Source of the DNA: Micromonospora sp. PLK6-60
GTDB taxonomy: Bacteria > Actinomycetota > Actinomycetes > Mycobacteriales > Micromonosporaceae
Length of the DNA: 64,000 nt
Direction: 5' to 3'
NCBI RefSeq assembly: GCF_019890675.1
Contig: NZ_JAIOAA010000014.1
Location: forward strand, 1-64,000
Shown: positions 50,735 to 58,640 of the stretch, piece by piece
Layout: each line of letters opens with the position of its first letter
Position numbering within the stretch: position 1 is the stretch's first letter
Translations under genes and position numbers: made by a program
The notes under the pieces: generated by a model
Database searches by the model: none
What the model saw: only the letters and a program-made list of their open reading frames with translations
What the model was told of the DNA's origin: nothing

Positions 50735-51343
50735 TCAGCCGCCGAGGGCGGCGAACGTCACCGCACCGAGGCCGGCCAGCGGCACCGCCACGGCCGCGGC
50801 GAGCAGTCGCACCCGCGCGGACCCGCCCACCAGCACCACCAGCAGCACCGCGAGCCCGAGGTCGATGACCACGTTCCACCACGCCCCCGGATAGCCGGAC
50901 CGCGCCTTGCCGACGAAGCGGAGCGCCTCCTCGACGAACACGGCCGCCGGCAGCGCGACACCCACGACCCGCCGCCAGCCGGCGGACCGGGCCCAGGTGC
51001 CGGCGACGCCGAACACCACGCCGGCGAGTACGCCGAACGCCATCCAGAGCAGCGCGGTGGGCGCCCCGATGACGGCGAGGTCGTCCCCCTGGAGCAGCGC
51101 CGCCGCCAGGTAGTAACTGGGTACCGCGACGACGAGCAGCGCGCTTGCCGCCACCGCCGCCCGCACCGCCCCCGCGCGGATCCACCAGCCGAGCGCGAAC
51201 GCCGCGACCGCCCACGTCGCGGTGGAGTTGCCCAGCTCGGCGAACGGGTACGGCACCCACTTGATCCAGACGAAGTCGAGGAACCCGAGCAGGAAGCCGG
51301 CGACCGGCACGAGGAAAACCAGGACGCGACGAGAGGGTGACAT
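50735..51343 (-). CDS. DUF6518-like membrane protein
   Basis: A 202-residue membrane protein with six or so hydrophobic segments, starting MSPSRRVLVFLVPVAGFLLGFLDFVWIKWVPYPFAELGNSTATWAVAAFALGWW. It matches what I recall as DUF6518; function unknown. The ATG at 51343 follows TATGCT (minus strand) by 7 bases with no ribosome site, so the gene is probably leaderless; an in-frame ATG 4 codons earlier overlaps the operator and is unlikely. A strong palindrome covers the -10 box. Confidence 0.7.
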   Translation of the reverse strand: MSPSRRVLVFLVPVAGFLLGFLDFVWIKWVPYPFAELGNSTATWAVAAFALGWWIRAGAVRAAVAASALLVVAVPSYYLAAALLQGDDLAVIGAPTALLWMAFGVLAGVVFGVAGTWARSAGWRRVVGVALPAAVFVEEALRFVGKARSGYPGAWWNVVIDLGLAVLLVVLVGGSARVRLLAAAVAVPLAGLGAVTFAALGG

Positions 51344-51346
51344 GCC

Positions 51347-51371
51347 GACGAGCATACTCAGTATGCTCGTC
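51347..51371 (-). promoter_or_regulatory. Operator palindrome over the -10 box of the DUF6518-like gene
   Basis: GACGAGCATAC (51347-51357) and its exact complement (51361-51371) flank a TCA spacer. The TATGCT -10 candidate lies in the arm nearer the gene. The ATACTCAGTAT core resembles PadR-type operators. No PadR gene is adjacent, so the regulator would act in trans. Confidence 0.6.
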
Positions 51372-51457
51372 CCGCGATCATGGCGTGGTGGCGCCTCGAA
51401 AGCCACGAATGCCCCGTCGACCACCACGACTCCATGATCGACGTGGACGGGCCTCGA

Positions 51458-52105
51458 TCAGGCGGACGCGCAGCGTTTGCGCAGCTCCGGCACCCCGGGC
51501 CCGGTGAGGTCGTCGCAGTAGGCACCGCGGCCGGCCAACGCCATGGTCAGCGCCACGGTGGGACCGGCGACCAGCGGCCCCTCCCCGGCGGCGAAGGGGC
51601 CGTCGGTCGCCTCGAACCGCAGCCCCGCGCCGGTGGTACGGCTGGTCACGGCGAAATTCCGCCGGACGAAGAAGCCGGCGACGGGCGTGACGACCTCGAC
51701 CGGGGGCGTGCGAGCGATCCCCAGCGGACGCCGGATGTCCTGGGCGTGCACCACCACCTCGCCGAGCCAGGCCACGGTCGGGCCGAGGGGCGCGGTTCTA
51801 CTGTCGATCACCCGCCGGAACCGGGCGAGGGTCTCCGCCGGGGTGGCGCCCCGGTACTCGACGAGCCGCCGGGCGTTGTGCCTGTCGAAGTCGAACCCGG
51901 CGCCCGCCACACTGACCATCCAGCGCAGCGGCCCGATGCTCGTCCCCGCTGTCATGTGCGCGACGACCTCCTCCACCGTCCACCGCCCACACAGCGACTG
52001 CTGCGCCCACTGTGCCGGGTCGAGGGTGGCCAGTTCGTCGGCGAGCGCGGCGCGCTCGGCGTGTGCGGCGGCCCACAGGGCCGCAGATGGCGGGGTGGCG
52101 GGCAT
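51458..52105 (-). CDS. Maleylpyruvate isomerase N-terminal-like (DinB/mycothiol-dependent) protein
   Basis: A 215-residue helical-bundle protein of the actinobacterial TIGR03083/maleylpyruvate isomerase family. Typical features: LATLDPAQWAQQSLCGRWTVEEVVAHMTAGTSIGPLRW (metal His in VVAHM), VVVHAQDIRRPLG and the C-terminal sterol-carrier-like domain with GPTVALTMALAGRGAYCDDLTGPG. Likely mycothiol-dependent; substrate unknown. GGAGG precedes the start MPATPPSAALW. TACTAT (52155-52160, minus) may be its -10 box. Confidence 0.85.
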   Translation of the reverse strand: MPATPPSAALWAAAHAERAALADELATLDPAQWAQQSLCGRWTVEEVVAHMTAGTSIGPLRWMVSVAGAGFDFDRHNARRLVEYRGATPAETLARFRRVIDSRTAPLGPTVAWLGEVVVHAQDIRRPLGIARTPPVEVVTPVAGFFVRRNFAVTSRTTGAGLRFEATDGPFAAGEGPLVAGPTVALTMALAGRGAYCDDLTGPGVPELRKRCASA

Positions 52106-52154
52106 TCGGACCTCCGGCGGCGGGGGCGACCAGCGACGCTTGTCGTGATCTCGG

Positions 52155-52160
52155 ATAGTA
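52155..52160 (-). promoter_or_regulatory. -10 box candidate of the maleylpyruvate isomerase-like gene
   Basis: On the minus strand TACTAT fits TANNNT, with the start codon about 50 bases downstream. A clear -35 box is not visible. Confidence 0.4.
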
Positions 52161-52271
52161 ACCCGATCACCACCCGCCGGGGCCGACCGGTCAGCCATCG
52201 ACGGCCGCGAACTCCACAGCGCTCCCGCCGACACCTGCCGGCGATCGTCGCGGCGCATGCTCGCCCGCCGC

Positions 52272-53396
52272 TCACCGGGTCAGGCCGACAAGCGTCGCCA
52301 GCCGCGCCACGCCGGCCGGCGCCGGGCGCCCCCGGGCGATCTCCGCGATCACGGTACGCGCCACCGGCCGTAACCGGACCTCGGCGGGCGCGACGCCGTC
52401 CGCCTCGACCACCGCCCGGCCGGCCGCGCGCAGGTCACCCACCGCCAGGTACGCCCGCGCGGCGTCGAGCAGGTAGGCGGCCCGGAACTCGGCCGGCAGC
52501 CGCCGCCACGCCTCCCGCCGGAGCACCCGCTCGTGCCGCTGCACCGCCGCCCCCGCGTCGCCCGACCCGATCGCCGCCACCACCCGGGCCAGCTCGACGG
52601 CGACCGGCCCGAATCCCGGACACAGTGGATCGTCCCCGCGCCGTGCCGCCAGCTCGGCGGCCCGGTCCAGCAGGTCGTCGGCGTGCCGGCGCTCGCCACA
52701 GCCGGCGGCGGCGAGCGCGGCCTGGAGCAGCAGCGGGCCGTGCGGCGTACCCGTCGAGGTGGTGGTGGGGACGGCGGTGACCGTCACGGCCAGCGCCAGC
52801 CGGTCGCGGCCCAGCGCGCGCAGCGCCTCGCCCACCGACGCGGCGGCCGGCGCCGCCAGCAGCGGATCGCCGCCCGCCCCGGCCATCGCCCGGTCGGCGG
52901 CCAACCAGCCCAGGTCGGCCTCCCCCAGCTTGACCAGCACCGCCGAGGCGACCCGGTACGCCGGCACCAGCAGCTCCGGTGCCGCCCCGGCCAGCCCCCG
53001 CGCGGCGTCGAGCAACCCCGGCAGCAGGCGCACCGTCTGCGCGTAGTGGGCGTGCTGGTAGGTCAGCCAGGCGTGCGTCACCTGCCGGCGCAACTCCCCC
53101 GGCGACAGCGCGGTGCGGCCGGCGTCGTAGCTGGCGAGCGCCGCGCGGACCGCGTCCACTCCGGCCGGCGGGCCCACGGACGGCGGGGCGGGCGCGCCGA
53201 GCAGCACCGACGGGTCGACCCGCAGCACCTCGGCAATCTCCTGGATCACCGAGTACCGGTCCAGCCCCCGCACGCCCCGCTCCACCTTGTCCACCCAGCT
53301 CTTCGACCTGCCGAGCCGGTCGGCCAGCATCTGCTGGGTCAGCCGGCGGCGTACCCGCCACCGGGCCACCCGCCGGCCGATCGGCTCACCGGTCAC
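52272..53396 (-). CDS. XRE-type HTH regulator with TPR-like C-terminus, copy A
   Basis: A 374-residue protein: an N-terminal helix-turn-helix of the Cro/C1 type (VARWRVRRRLTQQMLADRLGRSKSWVDKVERGVRGLDRY, about 8-60) and a helical, TPR-like remainder that may sense a partner or ligand. Typical of actinobacterial regulators of secondary metabolism or of DUF397-type partners. The GTG at 53396 overlaps the stop of the upstream 53-codon gene (GTGA); another GTG three codons upstream is possible. Confidence 0.85.
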   Translation of the reverse strand: MTGEPIGRRVARWRVRRRLTQQMLADRLGRSKSWVDKVERGVRGLDRYSVIQEIAEVLRVDPSVLLGAPAPPSVGPPAGVDAVRAALASYDAGRTALSPGELRRQVTHAWLTYQHAHYAQTVRLLPGLLDAARGLAGAAPELLVPAYRVASAVLVKLGEADLGWLAADRAMAGAGGDPLLAAPAAASVGEALRALGRDRLALAVTVTAVPTTTSTGTPHGPLLLQAALAAAGCGERRHADDLLDRAAELAARRGDDPLCPGFGPVAVELARVVAAIGSGDAGAAVQRHERVLRREAWRRLPAEFRAAYLLDAARAYLAVGDLRAAGRAVVEADGVAPAEVRLRPVARTVIAEIARGRPAPAGVARLATLVGLTR

Positions 53397-53554
53397 CGCC
53401 GCCACCGCCGGTCCGGCACCGCCCGGGTGGTGTCCTCGGCGGGTATCCGGTCCGCCTCGGCCTGGGCGAGGAGTCGCTGCTTGGCGGCCTCCCGCTCGGC
53501 GGCCTCGACCTGCTCTCCTATGCTCTCCGACGCTGCGTCGCCCTGACCGCTCAT
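53393..53554 (-). CDS. Small acidic protein coupled to the HTH regulator
   Basis: A 53-residue frame MSGQGDAASESIGEQVEAAEREAAKQRLLAQAEADRIPAED... with a good GGAGGCG ribosome site. It is helical with a heptad-like AAEREAAKQRLLAQAEA, and its stop overlaps the regulator's start by 4 bases. No family is recognised. Coupling suggests it acts with the regulator. Confidence 0.6.
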   Translation of the reverse strand: MSGQGDAASESIGEQVEAAEREAAKQRLLAQAEADRIPAEDTTRAVPDRRWRR

Positions 53555-53613
53555 ACCGCCTCCACTGGCGACACGGCAGTGCAGAAACTGATCACCACCG
53601 CGCCCGGTTCGAA

Positions 53614-53631
53614 GGGAGGCACGCGCCTCCC
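53614..53631 (-). terminator. Hairpin terminator after HTH regulator B
   Basis: A perfect 7-bp stem (GGGAGGC / GCCTCCC) with a 4-base loop lies 46 bases after the stop of the regulator at 53678. Confidence 0.6.
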
Positions 53632-53677
53632 AAATTCGGACACTAGGAGGCTGGGGTTGTGGGTTGATTACTGTTGG

Positions 53678-54862
53678 TTATACCGCCAGCGTGATGCCCA
53701 TCCGGCTAGCGAGAACACGCAGATCATCAGGGATTGCTCGGCGTCTCGCCCGCTGCGCAAGCGCCACCACCGCATCCCTGGCGAGCGGGTTCAGCGTGAA
53801 GGGCACCGGCGCCGCCCGTTCAGCCTGCACGAAGGCGGCCACTGCGGCGGCGTCCCGGCGACCCCCGTCCGCCAACGCCCGGCCGAGGTCGAGCCAGTAC
53901 GACTGCTGGCGATTCGTCGCCACGAGGACCTGTGGCCGCACCTTTCGGGAAAGCTCGATGACCTTCCCGGATTCGCCCTGCTCGGCCGCGATCGACATCT
54001 CCCAGAGCCCGACGTTGGTCGGCCCGAAGCCGCAGCCGTTGAACCCTGCCCCGTCCGGTGGATCCCCGAGACTCGCCGCCTCGCGGGTCGCCTCGGTGAG
54101 ATGGTCGCGAGCGACGTCCATGCGACCACTCACCGTCGAGGTCAGCGCGGCCGAGAGATGAAGCTGCCCGAGCATCTGCCGCATTCGTTGATCCCCGGCA
54201 TCGGCCTGGAGTTCAGCCAACGACCGGTCGGCGGATCTGGCTGCGAGTGGCGCGGATTCGATCGGCAGACTCTGCGCGAACGCGAACCGGCTGGCGCCGA
54301 TCCACGCCCGGTCCTCGATGTCCTCGGCGGCCAGCACCGCAACCCGCGCAGCGCTGAGCGCGAGATGCCGGAACCCAAGATGCCGCAGGCATGTCGATGC
54401 TTGGTACGCAACCTGGGCGAGGACTTGACCACCCACGGCGGCAGCATCGACGAGGAGGTCCGGCAACATACGAGCCATCGCCGGGTAGTTGCAGCTCATG
54501 CGTAGACGGTCGCTGCGGGCGATATCCGCAGTGAGCTCATCCCCTGAGCGACTCGGCGGCCGCCGCTCACCCTCTTCGATCTCGATCAACGCCGACCAGA
54601 TCGCGGGTACCGACTGCGCGGCACTGTCGCGGGCCGGATCGCCAGGCTCGGTGCCCTGCCCAAGCAGATCGGCCACCGTGATCTGCAGGGCGGCGGCGAT
54701 GGCGACAAGGGTGGAGCGGCGGTCGATGGTCTTTCGGCCCGACTCAACCTGCGAGATGTAGGACTGACTGATGCCGGCAAGGCCAGCCAGGACCGCCTGA
54801 GTCATCCCACCACGGCGCATCCGCCAGTAGCGGACCCTTGCGCCGATCGTGTCCGGCTTCAA
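53678..54862 (-). CDS. XRE-type HTH regulator with TPR-like C-terminus, copy B
   Basis: A 394-residue protein: helix-turn-helix IGARVRYWRMRRGGMTQAVLAGLAGISQSYISQVESGRKTIDRR (about 6-50), then a long helical TPR-like region. Start is TTG at 54862, required because the HTH would be cut by any later ATG; GGAGTG lies upstream. Codon use is less G+C-biased than in the neighbours, as in the adjacent conflict genes, which hints that this gene belongs to the same island. It is divergent from the transposase fragment. Confidence 0.85.
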   Translation of the reverse strand: MKPDTIGARVRYWRMRRGGMTQAVLAGLAGISQSYISQVESGRKTIDRRSTLVAIAAALQITVADLLGQGTEPGDPARDSAAQSVPAIWSALIEIEEGERRPPSRSGDELTADIARSDRLRMSCNYPAMARMLPDLLVDAAAVGGQVLAQVAYQASTCLRHLGFRHLALSAARVAVLAAEDIEDRAWIGASRFAFAQSLPIESAPLAARSADRSLAELQADAGDQRMRQMLGQLHLSAALTSTVSGRMDVARDHLTEATREAASLGDPPDGAGFNGCGFGPTNVGLWEMSIAAEQGESGKVIELSRKVRPQVLVATNRQQSYWLDLGRALADGGRRDAAAVAAFVQAERAAPVPFTLNPLARDAVVALAQRARRRAIPDDLRVLASRMGITLAV

Positions 54863-54898
54863 CGTGGCTCTACACTCCAGTCAGCGGCCTGGAAGGCG

Positions 54899-55219
54899 GT
54901 GAGAAGTTCCCAGCGCGCTCCCAATTGGACGCTACACCCCGCTGCCGAGTTGACGCACTTCTCCACCGCCTTACGCGAGCTCCGCGACGAACTGACGGCC
55001 GACCCGGCGGTCGAGACCTCAAGGGGCGACTGGCGGCACCAGTTCCGGCGTGTCCGGGCCGCCCACGCGAAGATCCGCGCCCGCGGAGAACGAGCAACCG
55101 CCACGCTCAAGACCTCGAAGCTCCTGGTCAAGCTGCGCTGCTGCCCACGCCGAGCCACCGCGATCATCCAAGCGATCCTCGCCCTGCATCACATCGGAAC
55201 CAACGGCTACGCAGGATGA
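54899..55219 (+). pseudogene. C-terminal fragment of an IS5-type (DDE_Tnp_4) transposase
   Basis: A 106-codon open frame whose second half, AHAKIRARGERATATLKTSKLL and RATAIIQAILALHH, matches the end of IS5/HARBI1-like transposases, with the third catalytic acidic residue of DDE near GERA. The first half does not match, so the fragment is fused to unrelated sequence. The rest of the IS and its ends are absent. It lies at the left border of the conflict operon. Confidence 0.7.
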
Positions 55220-55230
55220 AAATGGCTCGA

Positions 55231-57648
55231 TCAGTCGTTGCCACTTGGGTAGTTCGTCCGGGCTGGTTGGCGATTGAAGTCATCCCACAGGAGAGCAAGG
55301 CCACGGCCGATATGGTGGCCGGTGCCCACGGCCCAGGATTCTTGCCGAAACCTCGCAACGCTCTCGGGAAGGCTTATTAGCCCGGAAGTAGCCTGCACGT
55401 CGTCAATCATGGCACGAATGGCTTCCCGCACCTCATCGAGTCTTGCGCTGTCCCCTCGATACCAGAAGATTGCCGGCAAGCCCGCTCTCAACCCAGCTAG
55501 TAATTGCTGTCCGCCGATGCTGCCCGGCGTCGGAGGTTCGCTGAGCACCAACACCACCGCATCGGGTGACAACGACAACGACGCTTCCATCTGGGCTACG
55601 CTCTCCGATGCCGTCGCATGGTAGAGCCGGTGCACTCCGCGTGGTTGGAGCAGGCGCTGCCATCGACGCCCCCATTGCCGATGCCAGTGGGGTGCCCGGA
55701 TGCGCTCGAGGCTCCGCACCACGATGGGGAAACTCCATACCAACGGGGTGGGCATCCGTGAATCGATCCCTGTTCGCCAGGTATCGACGGGCTCGTTGAG
55801 CAGACGAAAGGGTAGAATGAATTCGATGGCCACCGACTCGGGATGGTCTGACCACCGTCGCTGCATCTCCGCGACTATCTGGTTGACGGTCGATTCCAGT
55901 TCCGCATAGCTGACATAACGGTCGTCGCCCCGAACCGACTGCCAGTTCGGTGAAGCCCATTGGTACCAGTGCGAGACGATAAACGTGTCGTCAGCTCCGC
56001 CGTATTCCTCGAACTGCATGACCAGATAAGAAGTTCCGACAAGACGTGGGGTGCTCGGCGAGGTCTGTCCGGCCCGCCCCCACTGCTCGGCGCCGATGTG
56101 AGGCGGGTCCCGATCTGGCATGTCCACCGCTGTGGGCTGTCGGTGTCGGACACTCACCGCGACGTGTGGAGCGTGTACTCCGAGGCGATCGACAAGGGGT
56201 TGGCACACGCGGGAGAACTCGATGCGAAGCGCGTGGTCGACCTCCGTGTTACCGGCGTGCCGCTCCGCCATGTAGGTACCCACCTCGGAGACAGCCTCGG
56301 CGATCTCGTGGTGGCGCAGCGTCGACTGCAATACGGGCCGTAGCCCCAGCGGCAGATCGTAAACGACGTCGGTGCCGATCTCGCCTGTCGGCTCAAAGAT
56401 TCCGGACATGTGCAGTTCGGCGATCTCGGCCGGGCCGGTCTGCGGCAGGAGCCGGTCCTGTATATGCCGCATGACGGGAATCGTCAGTGGGGCGGTGGCG
56501 GCGAGGAGGCTCGCGAGTCGGAATGTGTCGGGAGCGACCGAGGTGCGCAGCACGAATGCATGCTCGGCCGGACTCGACGGGGCGGGTATCAGCTCTGGGG
56601 TGGCCGTGTGGGCGGTCCTTTCCCTGCCGACGATGGCGACTGCGGCGTCCAGCCCGCGGTTCGAGGTCCCGGCAGTGAAATGGGCCCAGGGGCGCAGCCA
56701 TTGCCGATCCAGTTCTAAAACGGGGATCGCGATCGCCCTGGACACGTCTCGGAGGACGCCGTCACGGCGCATCTGGGTGCGCGTCGTGGCATTGCTGGCT
56801 CCTCGGTGGGGTGCGGTGAGACGACCGTCGAATGTATCGAGCCACGTGTGACGCCACAGCCGTTCCGGAAGCAGTTCGATCAGTACGACGGCGGCCTGCT
56901 CGCCCCAGTCGGCCAAGGCAGTGGCTGCCGCACCAGTTTGCCAATTGGGACCGAGGCCGTCCGTGATCATGAGTATGAGTTGCTGTCGTCCAGCCCTCAA
57001 CAGCGACGCGGACGGACGCATCCGGTCGGTCGGATCCGTGGTTCGAGCCAGCATCGACATGCCGTCGACGTTGTGTAGATGCGCGACGGAAATGTTTCGA
57101 AAGGCACCAAGATAACGACAAGTGTCAATGAAAGCGTCGATGGTGTCGTGCCACAGCGCGGCGAATGGACTCTGATCGATAACGATGGTGAGATCCAGCC
57201 AGCGATCGGGGACGGGCCGCATCACGGGCAGCCACAACCGTCTCTCGGCGATCTGGGCTACGGTGGCGGCCTCGTCAAGTTCGAATCGCTGCTGCGACAC
57301 TGCGCGACGCTTTAACGGTCGCAGCGAGCGCAAGATTTGCAGCGGTCTGTGCAGGCCGGAAGTGCGACCTGTCTTGCTCGCTCCCTGTGTAGCGGCGAAC
57401 TGGCCCGCGCTCGGAGACCGGGCGGGTCGGCTCGGCCATCGGGGCTGCTGCGGAGTGCGCGGGACCGATACTCGAGGTTGCGACGGCGGCTGCCCGTCGT
57501 GATCCGGGGGCTGCACCCGCGAGGGTGCGGGGTGCCCGCTCGGCAGGTGGGCGGCCAGCCAGAGACAATCTGCGATCTCGACTGCCGTGGCGGAGCCGGT
57601 CAGGTCCGCCAGGATTCGCTGGATGAGGGTGACGTCGACGGTCGCCAC
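55231..57648 (-). CDS. SAV_2336-type protein with vWA-like domain and VMAP-C region
   Basis: An 805-residue protein. Residues 1-35 are a short helical domain (IQRILADLTGSATAVEIADCLWLA) typical of SAV_2336 N-termini; a Pro-rich linker follows. Residues about 150-330 resemble a von Willebrand A fold (WLDLTIVIDQSPF with D158-x-S160, ILMITDGLGPNW), with a degenerate MIDAS. After a helical middle, residues about 560-790 resemble VMAP-C: YLVMQFEEYG, FILPFRLLNEPVDTW, VVRSLERI and a terminal ALLWDD. It is the last gene of the four-gene operon, 2 bases after the MoxR gene. In known ternary systems VMAP connects ATPase and effector. Confidence 0.82.
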   Translation of the reverse strand: MATVDVTLIQRILADLTGSATAVEIADCLWLAAHLPSGHPAPSRVQPPDHDGQPPSQPRVSVPRTPQQPRWPSRPARSPSAGQFAATQGASKTGRTSGLHRPLQILRSLRPLKRRAVSQQRFELDEAATVAQIAERRLWLPVMRPVPDRWLDLTIVIDQSPFAALWHDTIDAFIDTCRYLGAFRNISVAHLHNVDGMSMLARTTDPTDRMRPSASLLRAGRQQLILMITDGLGPNWQTGAAATALADWGEQAAVVLIELLPERLWRHTWLDTFDGRLTAPHRGASNATTRTQMRRDGVLRDVSRAIAIPVLELDRQWLRPWAHFTAGTSNRGLDAAVAIVGRERTAHTATPELIPAPSSPAEHAFVLRTSVAPDTFRLASLLAATAPLTIPVMRHIQDRLLPQTGPAEIAELHMSGIFEPTGEIGTDVVYDLPLGLRPVLQSTLRHHEIAEAVSEVGTYMAERHAGNTEVDHALRIEFSRVCQPLVDRLGVHAPHVAVSVRHRQPTAVDMPDRDPPHIGAEQWGRAGQTSPSTPRLVGTSYLVMQFEEYGGADDTFIVSHWYQWASPNWQSVRGDDRYVSYAELESTVNQIVAEMQRRWSDHPESVAIEFILPFRLLNEPVDTWRTGIDSRMPTPLVWSFPIVVRSLERIRAPHWHRQWGRRWQRLLQPRGVHRLYHATASESVAQMEASLSLSPDAVVLVLSEPPTPGSIGGQQLLAGLRAGLPAIFWYRGDSARLDEVREAIRAMIDDVQATSGLISLPESVARFRQESWAVGTGHHIGRGLALLWDDFNRQPARTNYPSGND

Positions 57649-57650
57649 GG

Positions 57651-58628
57651 TCAGAGATCCGGATCGCCCAGGCGATGCAGAACCGACTGAGCGAGTTGCT
57701 CGCGGTTGAGAACACCGTTGACCTGGAGGCTCGCGGCCATGTACACCGCGTTCAAAAGTTGGTCGGTCGACAGATCGGCGACTTCCCGTCGGCTCAGGAA
57801 CATGGTGATCAGATCTTCACTCTCTTGGGCGAGTGCCGATCCAAGATGGGCGGCGACGATCCTGTTCAGCCTCTCGTGCGAGGGCGGCGATAGTTCCAGT
57901 CGAAGGCAGCGGCGCAGGAATGCTGGCGGAAAGTCGCGCTCACCGTTGCTGGTCATGATCACGATCGGAAAGGCCAGACATGAGACCTGTCCATCTCGGA
58001 CAGTTGCCACCGTGGCCCCGTCGGCCGTGCCCACCGCAACCTCGGCGAGTTCCTCAAGGCGGACCAGTTCCGGGATTTCAAAACGACCCTCCTCGAAAAT
58101 CTCCAGCAGGTCATTGGGAAGGTCGATGTCACTCTTGTCCAGCTCGTCGACCAACAGCACCCGGGGTCGCCGGGTGGGCAGCAGCGCCGTGCCGAGCGGG
58201 CCGAGACGCAGATAGCGTCCGATGTTGCCCGCGCCCTCCAGTTGTGCGCCCTCCAGTCGACCCACCGCGTCATAGTGATACAGAGCTGCCGCGAGCGTGC
58301 TACGACTGGTAACAGGCCACCGAAGAACCGGTCCGAGCTTGAGTTCGTGGGCAACGGCGTAGGCCAACGCGGTCTTCCCTGATCCTGGCATTCCCGTCAC
58401 CAGCAACGGGCGCCGCAGATAGAGAGCGGTGTTGACCATCTCCACCGTCGACCTATCGGCGATGTAACGGTCAGCCCGCGACGCGGCAGGTCCCTGGATA
58501 GTGCCGGCAAGGTCAGGCTCGTAGAACGGCGACCTGGCCTCGAACGTTCGCCACGGCGGCGGCGGAGGCAGCGACTGGATGCCGTCGTGTGGTGCGCCAG
58601 AGCCTCGATATACGTGCCACTCGTCCAC
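57651..58628 (-). CDS. MoxR-type AAA+ ATPase
   Basis: A 325-residue AAA+ ATPase with Walker A GMPGSGKT (79-86), Walker B VLLVDELDKSD (157-167), sensor-1 IVIMTSNGERDFPPAFLRRCLRL (Asn and Arg finger). The MoxR/RavA-like pattern and the partner genes make it the motor of a MoxR-vWA-VMAP system, probably remodelling or gating the vWA protein. GTG start with AGAGGA upstream. It lies 12 bases after the protease gene and 2 bases before the vWA/VMAP gene. Confidence 0.9.
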   Translation of the reverse strand: MDEWHVYRGSGAPHDGIQSLPPPPPWRTFEARSPFYEPDLAGTIQGPAASRADRYIADRSTVEMVNTALYLRRPLLVTGMPGSGKTALAYAVAHELKLGPVLRWPVTSRSTLAAALYHYDAVGRLEGAQLEGAGNIGRYLRLGPLGTALLPTRRPRVLLVDELDKSDIDLPNDLLEIFEEGRFEIPELVRLEELAEVAVGTADGATVATVRDGQVSCLAFPIVIMTSNGERDFPPAFLRRCLRLELSPPSHERLNRIVAAHLGSALAQESEDLITMFLSRREVADLSTDQLLNAVYMAASLQVNGVLNREQLAQSVLHRLGDPDL

Positions 58629-58640
58629 TGCGAGTTCCTC

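Noticed and set aside
50535..50735. A frame reading ILPELTAAEVGVFGGFLGRAGG on the minus strand
   Set aside because: It has no start codon with a ribosome site and runs into the xylanase operator region; too little to call a gene.
53590..53640. tRNA-like GGTTCGAA T-arm sequence
   Set aside because: No acceptor, D or anticodon stems can be built around it; the nearby hairpin fits a terminator better.
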